The notes beneath the pieces were generated by a model. It was given only the letters and a program-made list of their open reading frames with translations. It was not told where the DNA came from and ran no database searches. Of a DNA stretch of 36,327 nt, positions 1 through 6,320 are shown piece after piece. The position numbers and the translations under genes are program-made. Numbering within the stretch: position 1 is the first letter of the stretch; each line of letters opens with the position of its first letter. Location of the stretch: the NCBI GenBank assembly GCA_049613795.1, contig JBMZCX010000023.1, positions 1 through 36,327 on the forward strand, given 5' to 3'. Origin of the DNA: Thalassotalea_B sp049613795 (GTDB lineage Bacteria > Pseudomonadota > Gammaproteobacteria > Enterobacterales > Alteromonadaceae).

Positions 1-106
1 ATTTGTTTAGAATGACTAGACTACACACTACTCGCCGTGATTAAAGCGCTTTACTATCTTTAAAAGAGCCGAACAAAATTTAACCGCGAAAGATCAACAC
101 GCCCTA
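1..106 (+). mobile_element. Right-hand part of a MITE-like element (copy A), cut by the window edge
   Basis: This stretch aligns with 1786-1891 over its whole length, at roughly four identical bases in five. It ends in AAAGATCAACACGCCCTA (89-106), close to the inverse of the left end TAGGGCGTGTTGAACTTT at 1668-1685. No reading frame is present. It is therefore interpreted as the right end of a second copy of the non-coding element at 1668-1891; its left end lies outside the window. The repeat is seen in the sequence, but the MITE label is inference. Confidence 0.6.
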
Positions 107-138
107 TTAAAACAATAGAAATAGAGCGTTAATTTTTC

Positions 139-153
139 AAATGTAGTACATTT
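139..153. promoter_or_regulatory. Perfect 15-bp palindrome upstream of the TPR-like gene
   Basis: AAATGTAGTACATTT is a perfect palindrome around its central base. It lies about 85 bp before the start of the gene at 240 and about 35 bp before the Fur-like site. Its position suits an operator, but I do not recognise it as the site of a named regulator, and in AT-rich DNA it could be chance. Confidence 0.25.
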
Positions 154-186
154 TAGTGTCACTATTTTTATCCATAGCTTGTAAAT

Positions 187-205
187 CTAATTGAGAATCA
201 TTATC
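187..205 (+). promoter_or_regulatory. Putative Fur box
   Basis: The core GAGAATCATTATC (193-205) matches the right two thirds of the Fur consensus GATAATGATAATCATTATC at all but one base. By hand count about 14 of the 19 positions agree. It ends 34 bp before the start of the TPR-like gene at 240, where a repressor site would block transcription. Iron control of that gene is inference. Confidence 0.5.
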
Positions 206-239
206 ATTAGGTGTGATTATTACTCAATAGGATAAAGCA

Positions 240-665
240 ATGCACTGGCAACGATTAATGGAAAAAGGAAATAACTATTTTGAAGCACAACAATGGACTA
301 AAGCCGAGTGCTATTATAAATCGGTTTATAGTCAGCTAGAAGGACGTTGGGAAAAGTCTGAAGAGTTAGAGTCATTATTAATGGCGTGGATTTGTGCTTG
401 TCATAATTTGGCAACGTTATTTGAAACTAAGGGCGAGCATGAACGCGCTATTGGTTATTTAGTTAAGGCCTATCAGCAAGCTTATAACGTTAGTCAAAAT
501 AATAATGTGACTGAATCGCTGAGGTATTTAGCTTTTAACGCATTAAATACAACGTTAGCTCCTATTGTTATGTTTTCAAAAAAATATCCAACGTGTGAAA
601 ATTGTTTGGCTCAGCTTACAAAACTACAACAAACACTTGAAGTAAATACAGGTACGGTTCATTAA
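240..665 (+). CDS. Small TPR-like helical protein, function unknown
   Basis: This 141-residue protein has no signal peptide and is predicted to be cytoplasmic. It looks alpha-helical with a tetratricopeptide flavour. Residues 5-35 (LMEKGNNYFEAQQWTKAECYY) and 50-85 (CHNLATLFETKGEHERAIGYL) both fit the TPR spacing of small and aromatic residues, giving about two repeats. A CENC pair lies near the C-terminus. The ATG is preceded by AGGA at a 7-base spacing, which supports this start. The gene stands alone behind a Fur-like box at 187-205, so it may respond to iron. I do not recognise a characterised homologue; TPR-like proteins of this size usually mediate protein contacts, and no enzymatic motif is visible. 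Confidence 0.75.
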   Translation: MHWQRLMEKGNNYFEAQQWTKAECYYKSVYSQLEGRWEKSEELESLLMAWICACHNLATLFETKGEHERAIGYLVKAYQQAYNVSQNNNVTESLRYLAFNALNTTLAPIVMFSKKYPTCENCLAQLTKLQQTLEVNTGTVH

Positions 666-710
666 GTGACTTTTTGTTATCTGCATAATGCGGCACTTAG
701 TGTAGATTGG

Positions 711-778
711 AATAGCGGAGAGAGATGTTTGCTTGAGTTTTAGCCTGTACATTACTCACCGCGATCACTACGCTTTAA
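711..778 (+). repeat. Degenerate fragment of the MITE-like element (copy B)
   Basis: The stretch from AATAGCGG to ACATTACTCACCGCGAT and CGCTTTAA aligns base for base with the centre of the complete copy (about 1770-1835: ATAGCGG, ACACTACTTGCCGCGAT, CGCTTTA), with many substitutions. It keeps the internal inverted pair but has lost recognisable termini. It lies between the TPR-like gene and the convergent DUF4124 gene. The call rests on hand alignment only. Confidence 0.45.
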
Positions 779-821
779 TTTTTTAATCAAATAAAGAATA
801 ATTCACAAGTGTTGGTCGGTA

Positions 822-1544
822 TTATCGTAAACGATTTATTTCTCTATTTACTTTCCTTAAATCACGCTGTTTACTTCTACTGCATTGTTTCCATTTATTT
901 CGTTGGGCTTTATTATGCTTTAGTGAAGGGTCGTATATAGGCTCGGCACCACATTTTTGTACGATGCTACTTTCTAATTTGGTTTTTATATTATTTAAGC
1001 GAATTTTTTCTGTTTTCTGAGCGCTGTCTAATGCGTTAATTGTGCCCTTTTTTCCATCTGCCCAGTTAATAGCACAGCGTAAGTCTCGCATTCGTTGGTT
1101 ATCACGATCTATCGATTTTCTGTGTTCACTATTGCGTTTGCTTTTATAAGAGGTACTCGTCCGGCTATTATTATTCGATTTTACGTTATATTGAGATGAG
1201 CTTTTGACATCTTCACTTAGTCGCGCTAATGAACGTTTCCAGCTTTCTTTCGTGCTTTTAACATTACGACTAAAGTAGTTTGATGAAGACTTATAACGAC
1301 TTTTTGAAGGTAAGCTAATTTCGCCACAGTAGCTTTCACCATTTTCATTGCGTACAGTAGACATGCCATTGTTACCAACGCTAATATCTAATGACTCTAC
1401 CTGTATCTCTTCACCTTTTTGAACACTAGGCTCTATTTGTGAATAGGTGACCTTACCGTTGGCATCTACTATTTTATAGACTTGTGCATGCAGTGAGTTA
1501 GTAAATGTTAAAGAGGAAATAATTAGCAAAAGCGCTTTGTTCAT
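822..1544 (-). CDS. Secreted DUF4124 domain protein
   Basis: This 240-residue protein starts with a signal peptide (hydrophobic LLLIISSLTF core, cleavage probably after SLHAQ near residue 21). A DUF4124 domain follows at about residues 22-60 (VYKIVDANGKVTYSQIEP), a beta-rich N-terminal module common in exported proteobacterial proteins. The rest, about residues 75-240, is strongly basic and rich in Ser, Lys, Arg and Asn, with no catalytic motif. It contains a Cys pair plus isolated cysteines (EIYCGEI-type, LRCAIN, KCGAE, KQCSR) that could form disulphides. The ATG has GGAGA about 9 bases upstream. No partner gene is obvious: its neighbours are a MITE-like repeat and a convergent gene. The function is unknown; an envelope or surface role is inference from the signal peptide. 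Confidence 0.75.
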   Translation of the reverse strand: MNKALLLIISSLTFTNSLHAQVYKIVDANGKVTYSQIEPSVQKGEEIQVESLDISVGNNGMSTVRNENGESYCGEISLPSKSRYKSSSNYFSRNVKSTKESWKRSLARLSEDVKSSSQYNVKSNNNSRTSTSYKSKRNSEHRKSIDRDNQRMRDLRCAINWADGKKGTINALDSAQKTEKIRLNNIKTKLESSIVQKCGAEPIYDPSLKHNKAQRNKWKQCSRSKQRDLRKVNREINRLR

Positions 1545-1667
1545 TACTCGTTTTTCTCCAAGTGATAGGTTTAATAAGTCAATTCATGATATTTTTAATA
1601 TGATTAACTTACAATAAAAATTGATAAATATTTGCTAAATAAAAGTAAAAAAATATTGTTATAGTGT

Positions 1668-1891
1668 TAGGGCGTGTTGAACTTTGGACTTTGTTTTTTT
1701 ATTGAACCGTTGGCTATTCTCGACTCTAGCATCCTGCTTCACTCTACTTCCTGCACCCATGCAGGATGAGATAGCGGTGAGTAGTATTTGTTTATAGTGG
1801 TTGACTGCACACTACTTGCCGCGATTAAAACGCTTTACTCTCTTTAAAGGAGCCGAACGAAATTTAACAGCGAAAGTTCAATGCGCTTTTA
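1668..1891 (+). mobile_element. MITE-like element with terminal inverted repeats (copy C, complete)
   Basis: This non-coding element of about 220 bp lies between the DUF4124 gene and trxC. The left end TAGGGCGTGTTGAACTTT (1668-1685) is mirrored, with several mismatches at the outer bases, by AAAGTTCAATGCGCTTTTA (1873-1891). Inside are two further inverted pairs: GCATCCTGC (1729-1737) with GCAGGATG (1761-1768), and GCGGTGAGTAGT (1774-1785) with ACTACTTGCCGC. Related copies sit at 1-106 and 711-778. It has no transposase, so it would need one supplied in trans. The parent insertion-sequence family was not identified. TA at the borders may be the target duplication, but this is uncertain. Confidence 0.6.
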
Positions 1892-1918
1892 TGGCTATCT
1901 AGATAAGTTGAAATTAAG

Positions 1919-2356
1919 TCATTGATTTTGTTGCTTCTGAATACATTGCATTATCCACTGTTTGAGCTGAATTTCATTTAAACCGCCCGAAATACGATCT
2001 AATTCTTGTCCTTTATAAAAGTAAATTAATGTGGGAATACTGCGAATGTTTGCATCAGTGGCTATTTGCTGTGCTTGTTCTGTATTCACTTTGGCAAAAA
2101 GAGTGTTACTGGTTGCTTGAGCTAGCTGGTTAAAAATAGGTGCCATATTTTGGCAGGGGCCACACCAACTTGCCCAAAAATCAACTATTACAGGTAAATC
2201 ATTACGTTCAATAAAAGGGTAAAAGCTTTCATCGCTTAAGTTGATAGGCGTAGATGAATAAATTGTATTTTTACACTTACCACACTTTGCTTGAAGGTGA
2301 TTTTTATCAGCAGGAATTCTGTTTGTTGCAATACAATGTGCGCAAGTTATATTCAT
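1919..2356 (-). CDS. trxC: Thioredoxin 2 (zinc-binding thioredoxin TrxC)
   Basis: This 145-residue cytoplasmic disulphide reductase has the TrxC layout. An N-terminal zinc ribbon uses Cys5, Cys8, Cys25 and Cys28 (CAHC and CGKC). A thioredoxin fold with the active site WCGPC at residues 64-68 follows, and the cis-proline segment SIPT lies near residue 105. The length matches the family (E. coli TrxC is about 139 residues). TrxC is known to act in oxidative-stress repair with thioredoxin reductase. It lies 56 bp downstream of the uracil-DNA glycosylase gene on the same strand, so the two may be co-transcribed as a small stress or repair unit. The link is inference. Confidence 0.95.
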   Translation of the reverse strand: MNITCAHCIATNRIPADKNHLQAKCGKCKNTIYSSTPINLSDESFYPFIERNDLPVIVDFWASWCGPCQNMAPIFNQLAQATSNTLFAKVNTEQAQQIATDANIRSIPTLIYFYKGQELDRISGGLNEIQLKQWIMQCIQKQQNQ

Positions 2357-2412
2357 AGCTAAAGCTCTTTATTATTTTAGGGAGTAAATAATAGTTTATT
2401 TTACATTGCTTA

Positions 2413-2988
2413 TTAGCTAATTAAAATTTTATTAACTGTACGCTGAAGTTGGGGGACAACTTCGGCTTCAAACCAGCTATTTTTCTTTAGCCAAATATTA
2501 TTCCTAGGACTTGGGTGTGGTAGTACAAGCTGGTTATTAGTAAGTGAGTTTTGCCATTGTTGCGCTAGTGTCGTGATTGACTCTTTTGTTTGTAAATGCC
2601 AGTCAACGGCATATTTACCAAGTATTATTGTTAGCTCTATTTTCGGCATATTAGCAATAAGTTGCTTACGCCAAGTGGTTGCACATATAACAGGTGGGGG
2701 CAGATCACCAGTTTTTCCTTTACCGGGGTAACAAAATGCCATGGGGGCGATAGCAAACATTTTTTGATTATAAAAAGTAGCGCTATTAACTCCAAGCCAT
2801 GAGCGCAGCCGTTCACCACTTTTATCGTCAAAAGTGATCCCTTTTTCATGAGTAATGGCGCCAGGAGCCTGTCCAGCAATTAAAATTCGACTGTGTTTAC
2901 TGCCTTGTAAAATTGGTTTGGGCTTGAGCGGTAAGTTATTAGCGCACAAGGTACAATGTCGGATGCTTTTGAGTAAACTTTCCACCAA
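2413..2988 (-). CDS. Uracil-DNA glycosylase family protein with four-Cys cluster
   Basis: This 191-residue member of the uracil-DNA glycosylase superfamily would remove damaged bases such as uracil from DNA. Motif 1 is GQAPG (residues 39-43) and motif 3 is HPSPRN (158-163). Cysteines 12, 15, 86 and 102 have the CxxC...C-x15-C spacing known for the [4Fe-4S] cluster of family 4/5 enzymes, so an iron-sulphur cluster is likely. Family 4 usually has Glu where this protein has Gln in GQAPG, so base specificity may differ. The start is a TTG at 2988 with GAGAG about 7 bases upstream; a GTG at 2985 is equally possible. The gene precedes trxC on the same strand. The exact subfamily is uncertain. Confidence 0.85.
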   Translation of the reverse strand: MVESLLKSIRHCTLCANNLPLKPKPILQGSKHSRILIAGQAPGAITHEKGITFDDKSGERLRSWLGVNSATFYNQKMFAIAPMAFCYPGKGKTGDLPPPVICATTWRKQLIANMPKIELTIILGKYAVDWHLQTKESITTLAQQWQNSLTNNQLVLPHPSPRNNIWLKKNSWFEAEVVPQLQRTVNKILIS

Positions 2989-3167
2989 ACTACCACTCTC
3001 ATATTTTTACTCGTTTATTGAGTATCGTTCTATTTCTTAATGTAAATCAACTTGAATTACGGGGAATTTGATTAAAATAGCAGAGTTATTATTTTTATTT
3101 AACGAGATTAGTTTTTATATAAATTGCGAACTAGATTGAATGTATATTGAAAATATTAGGAAAAAGT

Positions 3168-3884
3168 GTGTTTAAAAAAAATTTGTTAGCTGCTGTAGCG
3201 GTTAAAAATAAAAGCCATATCATTAGTTATTGCTTATTAATGCTGTCAACCTTTTGCATTTTTGCTATTGCTGAATTTATTAGGTCATACTTAATAACTT
3301 ACCAATTAAGTTCTATGTTTATTTCATTTTGTGTGGGGTTTATTTTATTTACACCGTTGGTGAGCATACTCTTACACCCATTGCTGTTTAATAACCTGAT
3401 AATAAAGCAGCGTTCAGGTTTGAATATTATGCTTAAAAACATAGGGCTAGTAATGGTAGTTCAATGTTTATTTTTCTTAATTTGGATAACTGATGCTATT
3501 GCTGTTTATAGTATATATGTCGATCAACATTCATTTCTGGCAAAAGCTTTTAACATGAATAACGTTAATAGCACGAATTATAGTGTGAGCTTTTATTGGG
3601 GAAATTTATTACTTGCTTGGCTATTTGCTTGGTTGTCGCTTGCTATTGGAGTTATGCCTTGCTTAATTGCGCAATTGAACAATAAAAGTGTTGTTCAAAA
3701 CTTTATAGCATCGCTGTCTTTTGCTAAACGATATAAGTGTTTTTTTTTGTTGTGCGCATTTTTACTGGCTTGCGCTGTAGTATTGCCTATGCTTTATGCA
3801 CATTATTTGTTTTTTGTGTGCTTTCCCTTGGTGCTAACATTGATATTTACTCGACTTGCAACAAGGTATCGTTCAATTATTTGA
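3168..3884 (+). CDS. Polytopic inner-membrane protein, function unknown
   Basis: From the GTG start this is about 238 residues with roughly six hydrophobic membrane segments. They include IISYCLLMLSTFCIFAIAEF, a segment around FISFCVGFILFTPLVSILL, VMVVQCLFFLIWITDAIAVY, LLLAWLFAWLSLAIGV, and two closely spaced C-terminal ones. No transporter signature or conserved charged motif is apparent. The start is chosen because AGGA lies 6 bases before GTG 3168; the longer frame begins at TTG 3147 without a visible ribosome-binding site. Its N-terminal FKKNLLAAVAVKNKS is basic, consistent with the inside-positive rule. It converges with the Cys-rich microprotein gene on the other strand. I do not recognise the family. 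Confidence 0.7.
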   Translation: MFKKNLLAAVAVKNKSHIISYCLLMLSTFCIFAIAEFIRSYLITYQLSSMFISFCVGFILFTPLVSILLHPLLFNNLIIKQRSGLNIMLKNIGLVMVVQCLFFLIWITDAIAVYSIYVDQHSFLAKAFNMNNVNSTNYSVSFYWGNLLLAWLFAWLSLAIGVMPCLIAQLNNKSVVQNFIASLSFAKRYKCFFLLCAFLLACAVVLPMLYAHYLFFVCFPLVLTLIFTRLATRYRSII

Positions 3885-3914
3885 TTAATGAAAAACATCA
3901 CTTAAACAATAAAT

Positions 3915-3971
3915 GCAGCCATAAGCCGATAAACTAAGATGCTGCGGTACATCTGTCATTTTCGGCTATGG
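3915..3971. repeat. Interrupted inverted repeat between convergent genes
   Basis: GCCATAAGCCGA (from 3915) and TCGGCTATGGC (to 3971) are inverted copies apart from one missing base, separated by about 34 bases. It lies between the stop of the membrane-protein gene and the stop of the Cys-rich microprotein gene. A transcript end for either is possible, but the long loop and the missing U-tract make it a weak terminator. Confidence 0.35.
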
Positions 3972-3990
3972 CAACATAAAGTAAGAGCGA

Positions 3991-4092
3991 TTAGCCTTCA
4001 ACTTGTTCAGCTGTTTGCTCGGTGTTTGTTTCTTCAACTTTTTCTTCATTTTCTGGATGGCTTTCACCACCACATTGTCCACAACAACTCAT
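3991..4092 (-). CDS. 33-residue Cys-rich microprotein with CCGQCGG motif
   Basis: This short gene encodes MSCCGQCGGESHPENEE followed by an acidic Glu/Thr/Gln-rich tail ending in EQVEG. All three cysteines lie in CCGQCGG at residues 3-9, a clustered arrangement suited to binding a metal ion or a redox role. The ATG has AAGAGA about 5 bases upstream and the frame ends in TAA. Small proteins with similar CCGxC motifs are, as far as I recall, common in marine gammaproteobacteria and have no assigned function. The next gene upstream on the same strand is a broken YkgJ-type Cys-cluster gene, so a shared metal-related context is conceivable. Metal binding is inference; the frame and motif are directly seen. 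Confidence 0.7.
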   Translation of the reverse strand: MSCCGQCGGESHPENEEKVEETNTEQTAEQVEG

Positions 4093-4131
4093 TACGTTCT
4101 CTTAATTGGTTAATGATAGAAATATAATACT

Positions 4132-4146
4132 TGAGTAAAATACTCA
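4132..4146. promoter_or_regulatory. Short palindrome upstream of the microprotein gene
   Basis: TGAGTAAAATACTCA is a 6-bp inverted repeat around AAA. It lies about 40 bp upstream of the microprotein start at 4092, near AT-rich sequence that could hold a minus-strand -10 element. It may be an operator; no regulator is recognised. Confidence 0.25.
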
Positions 4147-4272
4147 GGTATTGATTTGGATCATATTCTTAATGTTTTTTATAATTGGAGTGCTGAATTG
4201 TAGATCTTGATAAAATGAAAAATAGCGTGCTGTCAGTCACTAAAACAACTTATTACGGTAGAATAATTTTTG

Positions 4273-4586
4273 TTAAAAAGTAATTTTATCAAGTTTTATC
4301 AGGTTTTCTCTACAAGTTGTTAATTGGCTTTTGCCTTTAGGATAACTTCTGCATATTGAAGGTCTTGCATGGTAGACACTACATGAATAACTGCTATCAG
4401 AATATGTTAAAAAAATACATTCACCGTTGTCTTTAAATTGTAGAAAATAACCCGCCTGTTCTTGGCGATCCGAATGTGCTATTTGTGAGGGAGAAAGGTC
4501 AGTGGCATTGTTAATCTTTCAATATCCTCTAATGTTATCCGTACAAATGGAAAGTTCTTACAGCATGTACCACATTGGGTACACAT
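4273..4586 (-). pseudogene. YkgJ-type cysteine-cluster protein, broken by a one-base frameshift
   Basis: On the minus strand, an ATG at 4586 opens MCTQCGTCCKNFPF (C-x2-C-x2-CC, the hallmark of the YkgJ Cys-cluster family) and runs to LEDIERLT before ending in a stop. A second frame continues the same family without a gap: SPSQIAHSDRQEQAGYF, GECIFL, then CSVYHARPSICRSYPKG and TCRENL, ending at TAA 4273. Restoring one base, probably an A in ACAATG, gives one frame of 105 codons. The family is thought to bind Zn or Fe through these cysteines. The gene is either a recent pseudogene or carries a sequencing error in a short A-run. Apart from the shift, all key cysteines are intact. Confidence 0.7.
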
Positions 4587-4712
4587 ACTGCTCGTAGGGG
4601 AATTAGGAATGATAAATGGTCTTATTATTAAACTAAATTTTAAAGTGAGTGTTTATTTCCTTCACAGCTCTTAGAAAGGCAAGGGGAATAGGTATAGCGT
4701 ATAAGGTAAAGA

Positions 4713-4741
4713 GTAGCATACAACAGCGCAATGTATGCTAC
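4713..4741 (-). terminator. Hairpin downstream of lepB
   Basis: GTAGCATACA and TGTATGCTAC form a perfect 10-bp stem around a 9-base loop, about 30 bp past the lepB stop. On the minus strand the stem is followed by TCTTTACCTT, only weakly U-rich. A transcript end or 3'-protecting structure is the likely role. Confidence 0.5.
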
Positions 4742-4772
4742 AGAACTTATCATATGGGAATATTAGCTAACG

Positions 4773-5453
4773 TTATAAGTATAAATGTTTAATAAATCGT
4801 CCACTTTTTGGAATATAGTTGTTGTCGTAATTTAATGAAAACACAACATAAGTGGCACGACCTAGTAGTTCTTCTCGCGGCACAAAACCATATACCCTAG
4901 AATCGGCACTATTACGACGATTATCCCCTAATACTAAGTAATGATTTTGAGGCACGCTAACAGTATCAAAATTAGAAAGAGAGGGGGGTTGAGTTTTATC
5001 AATGCTAATTAAGCGGCTATTACCTTGCGAAGTTTCTTTAGCGACATATTCCTTAGCTGTTTCATAAACGGTTTGATAAGTTACACGAGTATTATTAATG
5101 CTTAATACCCCATTACTCATTGAGACTCGATCGCCTGGTAGCGCAACTACTCGTTTAATTAAACGTTTATTGGCCGCTTTTGAGTTAAACACCACAATAT
5201 CTCCTCGCTGTGGTTCGTTTAATCGAATGAGCTGTGTGTTGGAAAAAGGAAAGCGAAGATCATAAGCCATTTTATTTACGGTAATACGATCGCCTACTTC
5301 AATGGTTGGCATCATCGATCCTGAAGGAATGGTATACCAATCGGCAATAGCACTTCTAAATACAGACATCAGTAAAATAAAAATTAAAAACGATTTGTTT
5401 TTTCTTATCAACGTACATGTTTTATAAATAATTTTTCCAGTATATGTTCTCAT
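4773..5453 (-). CDS. lepB: Signal peptidase I (paralogue outside the lepA-lepB locus)
   Basis: This 226-residue inner-membrane serine protease cleaves signal peptides from exported proteins. One N-terminal membrane segment lies at about residues 21-38. The catalytic Ser46 is in PSGSMMPT and the general-base Lys100 is in RLIKRVVALPGD. Box E is seen as GDNRRNSADSR followed by YGFVP. It is shorter than E. coli LepB (324 residues), which has two membrane segments. It is not next to lepA, rnc or era, the usual home of the housekeeping copy, so it is probably a second peptidase; the primary lepB would lie elsewhere. The start has AAGGG about 8 bases upstream. No obvious dedicated substrate gene adjoins it. 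Family assignment is secure, but paralogue status is inference. Confidence 0.9.
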   Translation of the reverse strand: MRTYTGKIIYKTCTLIRKNKSFLIFILLMSVFRSAIADWYTIPSGSMMPTIEVGDRITVNKMAYDLRFPFSNTQLIRLNEPQRGDIVVFNSKAANKRLIKRVVALPGDRVSMSNGVLSINNTRVTYQTVYETAKEYVAKETSQGNSRLISIDKTQPPSLSNFDTVSVPQNHYLVLGDNRRNSADSRVYGFVPREELLGRATYVVFSLNYDNNYIPKSGRFIKHLYL

Positions 5454-5802
5454 TAATTTAACCCTTATTTTATTTCAATGTACGTTATACGACTGAGTAG
5501 GGAATAAAATGTTCAAAGACAGATGTAACAAATAATATATTTACATCGCATTAAAGTTGCATAAATGCCCCCAAAAAGCACTATTCTTTAATTGACCAAA
5601 TAAATATTACAATAACTCAACCAAAAGCTGAAACAGGAGCTATACTTAAATATGGTTAAAAATTCCAATTAATGAATTAAAATTGGTGCTTATTAATTAA
5701 ATACTTGTTAAATTATTTGCAAGAGAAATTTTGTTGAAAAATATTTCGTAGTTAATACATTCTTTTTTCAGCAATATTTTAGTTATTCAAATATTAGGTA
5801 AG
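5454..5802. other. AT-rich intergenic region between divergent genes
   Basis: No gene-like frame is seen on either strand here. The region separates divergently transcribed lepB and the first GYF_2 gene and must hold both promoters. One inverted pair, GATGTAA (5522-5528) and TTACATC (5541-5547) with a 12-base spacer, lies about 70 bp upstream of lepB and could be an operator. I cannot place -35 and -10 elements with confidence in such AT-rich sequence. Confidence 0.4.
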
Positions 5803-6240
5803 ATGATTACTATGAAGAAATGGTTTTTCTCTAATGATGGTAAAATAACGGGCCCGTTTGGCCTTCAAGCTGCGAATGAACAAGTCGCAAAATTCCCTAA
5901 TGCTTTTGCATGGCATCCATCATATGCGCAATGGACACCCGTAAGTTGTATTGATGATTTTGATATTTCTATTACTGTGCCAACCCCACCGGCTGAAGTT
6001 CCTAAAGAACTTTATGAAAACTTTGTGGGCAAAGAAAGAGAGTTAATTTCAACACTTGCAGGCATCGATAAAACACTTACAGCGACTACTGATTCATTAG
6101 CAGCGTTAGATCAAGATATTGATGGCAGTATTGAGGTAGCTCACCACCTTTATACTGAAGTCAAAACAACAATTGACAATATAGAACAACAATTTGCTGC
6201 GCTGAAAAAGAATATAGCGGTAGTAAAAAAACACCCCTAA
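5803..6240 (+). CDS. GYF_2 (DUF4339) domain protein, short paralogue
   Basis: This 145-residue protein begins with a GYF_2-type domain at about residues 4-52. It has the pattern KWFFSNDGKITGPFGL, an AWHPSYAQWTP block and a closing Phe/Asp. GYF-related domains bind short proline-rich segments or serve as adaptors. A predicted helical or coiled-coil stretch follows (about residues 68-140), with no signal peptide or membrane segment. Its N-terminus is clearly homologous to that of the next gene (starting 6321), so the pair arose by duplication. Two starts are possible: ATG 5803, close behind TTAGG, or ATG 5812, which matches the start of the paralogue (MKKW). The function is unknown. Confidence 0.75.
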   Translation: MITMKKWFFSNDGKITGPFGLQAANEQVAKFPNAFAWHPSYAQWTPVSCIDDFDISITVPTPPAEVPKELYENFVGKERELISTLAGIDKTLTATTDSLAALDQDIDGSIEVAHHLYTEVKTTIDNIEQQFAALKKNIAVVKKHP

Positions 6241-6320
6241 AGGTGATGTTTAGCAATTTAAGTGCGCTGGGCAGATAGTATTCAGCGACTTTCATAACGA
6301 ATCTTATAAGGATTACGATC

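Noticed and set aside
3939..4127. 62-codon plus-strand frame over the Cys-rich microprotein
   Set aside because: It has no ribosome-binding site and an arbitrary composition; the minus-strand frame with CCGQCGG explains the region better.
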